NCBI GenBank assembly: GCA_009809945.1
Contig: WTPW01000924.1
Span: 123,422 to 187,421 of the forward strand
Source: Gigaspora margarita
Taxonomy: Eukaryota > Glomeromycota > Glomeromycetes > Diversisporales > Gigasporaceae
Direction: 5' to 3'
Length of the DNA: 64,000 nt
Under the pieces are notes generated by a model, which made no database searches, was not told the origin of the DNA, and saw nothing but the letters and a program-made list of their open reading frames with translations. A program made the position numbers and the translations under genes. Numbering within the stretch: the first letter of the stretch is position 1; each line of letters starts with the position of its first letter. Below are positions 60,365 through 64,000 of the stretch, one piece after another.

Positions 60365-62204
60365 TCAAATACAGAAGGCATTTAAAGCCTACCTTACAAG
60401 ATTACCTGGCATTTGATTGAAATTAAATTGGAATTTGATTGTTTCAGGAGTCAGAAGGGTTCTGCTTACTTCATTGATGCTCCTTTTATAGAAACAAGAC
60501 TTTACTAACAATTACTTCACTGACAAGGTTATTTTATGAATATTTAAATCATGATCGGAATAGCTATTCCAAATTCTATTCTCACCTCTGGAACACCTGA
60601 CCCAATTGCCGCTCTACCACTCTCTCATTAGTTTTCTTAAAATATATTTATAATTTTTAGTAATTTCAGTTTTGGAGGAGGATTAGAAGAAGACCCCAAA
60701 ATGGAACTGCCTGAAGCCAAACCTGAACTTGAATTGCCTGAAAAGAGTCCAAACCTGAACCTGAGCCCAAACCTGAACCTAAGAGAAAGCCAAGCCTGAA
60801 AAACCTAACAAGGAGCCCAATTAATTCACTAACATGTTCGAGTAGTTTGAACCCAATCACATAATCGAATACTTGGCCTAGATTAGAGTTAGTGTTACAT
60901 GTAAAATTAATTGTCAGTGATTTAAATATCTGTAAAATAAACTTGCAGTGATATAATTATTGGTGAAGTCTTGTCTGCAAAGACGATTTGCTCAAACATG
61001 CCAAAAAATAGCTAAATTAATATGCCAAAAAAAACTATTGTTGAATAAAAATTTTTAATTTATTTTTTATCTTTAAAAATTATTTTTAGCCATTGTATTG
61101 ATCCACTGCCAATTATTTTTTGATGATATCTCACCATCCACTGGGCTGATTTGGATGATCTAACCACTATTAGCAAAGACATTAAGTGTGCATTAAAAAT
61201 TTTGACAACTTTGTAGATTAAAACATTTATTATTATTGAATATAAATTAATTTAAACTTTTAGATATTAAATAAAAATGTTTAGCTAATAAATTATGTAT
61301 ATTTTAAAAATTTTATAATTATTTATATATGTACCAAATTTTAGTTTTAATATAAAATAGGCTAACTTTAAATTGATATAACTCTAGATTAAGTAAGTTT
61401 TTTTAAAATCTGTTTTAGCCAAGTTATAGTGGTAATAAAATATAACAATTCGGCTAAATTAGTTTTTTGATTTAAAATAAGTTATACAATTAATAATAAT
61501 TTAAAAAAGACCTTTATAAAGTGTCAGTTTATACTGTTCCGCACTGTACAGTTATTATTTTAATTAATTTTGTACAACAATAAAAACCAGTCAAATATAA
61601 AAATCTAAAATTTTACTTAAACTTAATTATTTTAAAAACTGTAGCATAAAATCTTTTAAACTTCTTTTATTTAAAAGATATAGATTTTAAGAATTTATAA
61701 TTTAATTTTTAGCTTAATATCTTAAATATTTAGCTCTGTATAAATTTTTAAAAAGTGCCCACAATAATATAGTAGGCTACTGTATATTTCTATTTTTTTT
61801 AGATTTCTATTTATATTATTTAATATCTATTCGATTGTACTATTGGGTAATTTATTAAATTGGTTTTTTATAAGAAATTAAATATATAATTTCAATTTTC
61901 ACTTGATATACATCAAAGTCAATATTAATTATAATTTTATAGGGTTTTTCTTATACTTAAATCTTGCAAAAAATCTCTTTTGCTAGTGCACAGCAGATGA
62001 TTTCATAGAGAGTCGATTGTTAGAAGAGATCTGATTGGTGCATCTGCGACAATCTTTCATGGTCATATTGGGGTAGCTCTCCATTCGCCGTGAAATATGC
62101 TATGTAGATCACTAACAAACTCGAATTTCACCCTAACTCTAACGCAAACTCAGATTTCACGGATTTTACTAGCTGGTGATTCAGGTTTCGCCCTGTTCTA
62201 TATT
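60365..62204. other. Intergenic, no clear gene
   Basis: 60660-60800 has a Pro/Glu/Leu-rich plus-strand frame (EEDPKMELPEAKPELELPEK) built on CCAAACCTGAACCTGA repeats; no start, short, not called. 61110-61170 is a decayed fragment of the hairpin unit at 55791-57263 (ATCCACTGGGCTGATTTGGA). The rest is AT-rich. Confidence 0.4.
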
Positions 62205-62211
62205 AATTATT

Positions 62212-62410
62212 GTCGTGGCTGAAGCTGGAAATTTTAATTATTTTAATATGAAAATTTCGAAGAATTTTAGTCTTTTGTTAGGGGTTTTTTTTAGGGTTAG
62301 GTTAGGATTTAGGATTAGTTTTAATAATAAAAGAGTATAAATGAGGGGTTATGTTTTTAAATCAAGGTCCCTAATTTCCAGCTTCAACCATTTCCAGCTT
62401 CAGCCGCGAC
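62212..62410. mobile_element. MITE family B, copy 2, 7 bp target duplication
   Basis: GTCGTGGCTGAAGCTGGAAA faces TTTCCAGCTTCAGCCGCGAC, with AATTATT duplicated at 62205-62211 and 62411-62417. The core TTAGGGTTAGGTTAGGATTT resembles the one in 51361-51497. Confidence 0.8.
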
Positions 62411-64000
62411 AATTATTTATTTTAATTTTCATTGATGAAAATTTAATCACAATAAAATTATCAATGTACGTACGTACTCCCAAGAATTAAATTTATTGAT
62501 AATAATCATATCTATCATATCGTCTTATAACTGTCAATCATTTGGCACAATTCTATTGACAATAAAAGCTGCATATATAAAGTGACTCTCGATATCACAG
62601 ATTTTCGGTATACTGTAACAGAGAAGTAACTTTTGATATAACGGATCAAGGTTCAGATCCACCAAAATAAATTATACTTGATATAATGAATTACTAATTA
62701 TTTAAATTCTCTAATACTTAAAAAGTACGTTATGTCAAATGTTACTTTGATTAAATATTTAATTCAATATCTATTGAGCACAGTCAATTTTCAAATGTAT
62801 ATCCGGGGCCTATACGAAAAGATTTGTAAAAATCTATAGGTATGGGACCAAGCAGAGGCATGCATTTGGAGATTTTTCATAGAATTTGCTTGCATTTAAA
62901 GGTCGCATTTAGGGGGTTGTAGCATTTAGGGAGATCTGACCGTATTTAAGTATATTTTTTACGATTTCTTTTTCTAATTAAAATCTTGTATAATAACGAC
63001 CCGAAGGTGATTTTACTTGAAGTTTGCAAATAGAATACTCTATTGTTATATTCATCCGTTGTCGTCAACACTTAATTATAGTATGTACAAAGGTATATCC
63101 TGTACCAGGAATGGAGTGCAATGAAGTGTATGGCCGGTTCATATGTACGTGCATCTGGCTTATTATTTTTTTCCAAAGGTTTTTTTTTGATTTTTATAAT
63201 CATCATACGATCTAACTGTTTGTACATGATTGTAAAACATTAAACAATGGTAACATAGCATTATTTTTTAATCAATGCATACATTAATTTAAAATCACAC
63301 AACATATTATGTTTGTTACGTTCTAAATAGTATATTGTAATTTTACTGATTATATCTTTTATTAGCACAAGTAAAAAAAATAATAATAAAATGCAAAATT
63401 CCTCTACTAATGCGATGGTGGCACGAAGTGGCACCTATCTTATATAGTATTTTTAGTTTGCATTCGAATTATTTGATTTTTATGATGGGTTTCTGCAATT
63501 TTTTTACAACACTTGCTATTTCAGTGATTAGGGTTGTTTCATGAAAGTTACAACCATATGCCACACGTATTTTTACGTATGTTTTAGTAATTAGATTTCG
63601 CGTAATTTTCATCATATTATATATAAAATACCCCGCTTTACAAAAATTCAGCCACCAATATTGTATCATTTGATTAATGTAAATACATAACCCGAATTGT
63701 AACCCTAAACTAATGTTTCAAAATTACAAATTATATGACAACTAAAGTTGAAGTAATTTTATATCCCTACCAGTGACATACAGAATGTACTATATTAAGA
63801 TTGAGTTAGTTTACATTTAAATTATCGATTTTCTATATGAGTCTGTATCTGTTAAAACCTTAGTCACTATTTCTAATCGTATAGTGTGCAGTTAAGGTCG
63901 AGTTGGTTGCTATTGAATTATGATTTTATCATTAATTACGGTAAATAGGTCTTATTTGCTATTCTGGTCGCTGAATTATGTGCACTAGAATCAACATGAT
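62411..64000. other. Right edge, no supported gene
   Basis: No gene seen. 62455-62475 has GTACGTACGTAC. 63760-63990 weakly resembles units of the 2806-8566 array (AGTGACATACAGAATGTACT; TATAGTGTGCAGTTAAGG; GTTGCTATTG), but the donor hexamer ACTTAC is not kept. A minus-strand open frame at 63669-63469 cannot be supported. Confidence 0.3.

Noticed and set aside
60666..60860. Pro/Glu-rich gene or its antisense frame
   Set aside because: Short, no start or splice signals, made of CCAAACCTGAACCTGA repeats.
62640..62680. tRNA-like B box (GGTTCAGATCC)
   Set aside because: No A box at the right distance and no cloverleaf.

Overview
The window looks like nuclear DNA of an arbuscular mycorrhizal fungus (Glomeromycotina, Rhizophagus-like). 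The evidence is very high A+T, 65-90 nt GT-AG introns, decaying protein kinases and TPR proteins of the type amplified in that lineage, SPRY proteins, an APE-type LINE, and a very high density of palindromic MITEs. N runs at about 15400-15540, 33581-33806 and 57440-57480 show a draft assembly. All calls come from reading the sequence; no database was searched.

Layout: 1424-2668 (-) kinase pseudogene. 2806-8566 tandem array of about 58 units. 8618-10041 (-) a six-exon SPRY-TPR gene rebuilt here from splice sites. 10573-19388 a TIR DNA transposon split by a 7.6 kb LINE (11712-19333, -). 20780-25075 a decayed transposon gene split by a 980 bp tRNA-headed retroelement and by nested TIR elements. 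26493-27232 glutathione transferase 1. 30-38 kb relics of integrase, Gag-like and Cys-rich genes. 39619-41544 cytochrome P450 with one frameshift. 43844-44580 glutathione transferase 2, a segmental duplicate of the first. 46.8-48.1 kb a MITE cluster. 49264-50097 a TPR gene with one in-frame stop. 52544-52764 a 5'-truncated LINE. 55791-57263 a giant asymmetric hairpin. 57985-59651 (-) a decayed DDE transposase.

The most striking signal is the 2806-8566 array. Read on the minus strand, each ~80-110 bp unit looks like a complete spliceosomal intron (GTAAGT...CTAAC...CAATAG), and between the AG of one unit and the GT of the next lie exactly 3 nt. That triplet is the hypervariable part of the unit: 19 different triplets in 58 units, none of them a minus-strand stop. 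Departures at the donor are mostly other usable donors (GTAAAT, GTAGGT, GTATGT, GTAAGC and the GC donor GCAAGT). The array follows the SPRY-TPR gene directly; a GTATAA donor two codons before its stop would join, in phase 0 through a 71 nt intron, to the first triplet. I propose, as inference, a chain of single-codon micro-exons encoding or alternatively diversifying an Arg/Ser-rich tail.

The two GST copies serve as mutual empty sites for three palindromic insertions. Premature stops in the relics are often TGA at expected CGA or TGG codons, which suggests cytosine deamination.
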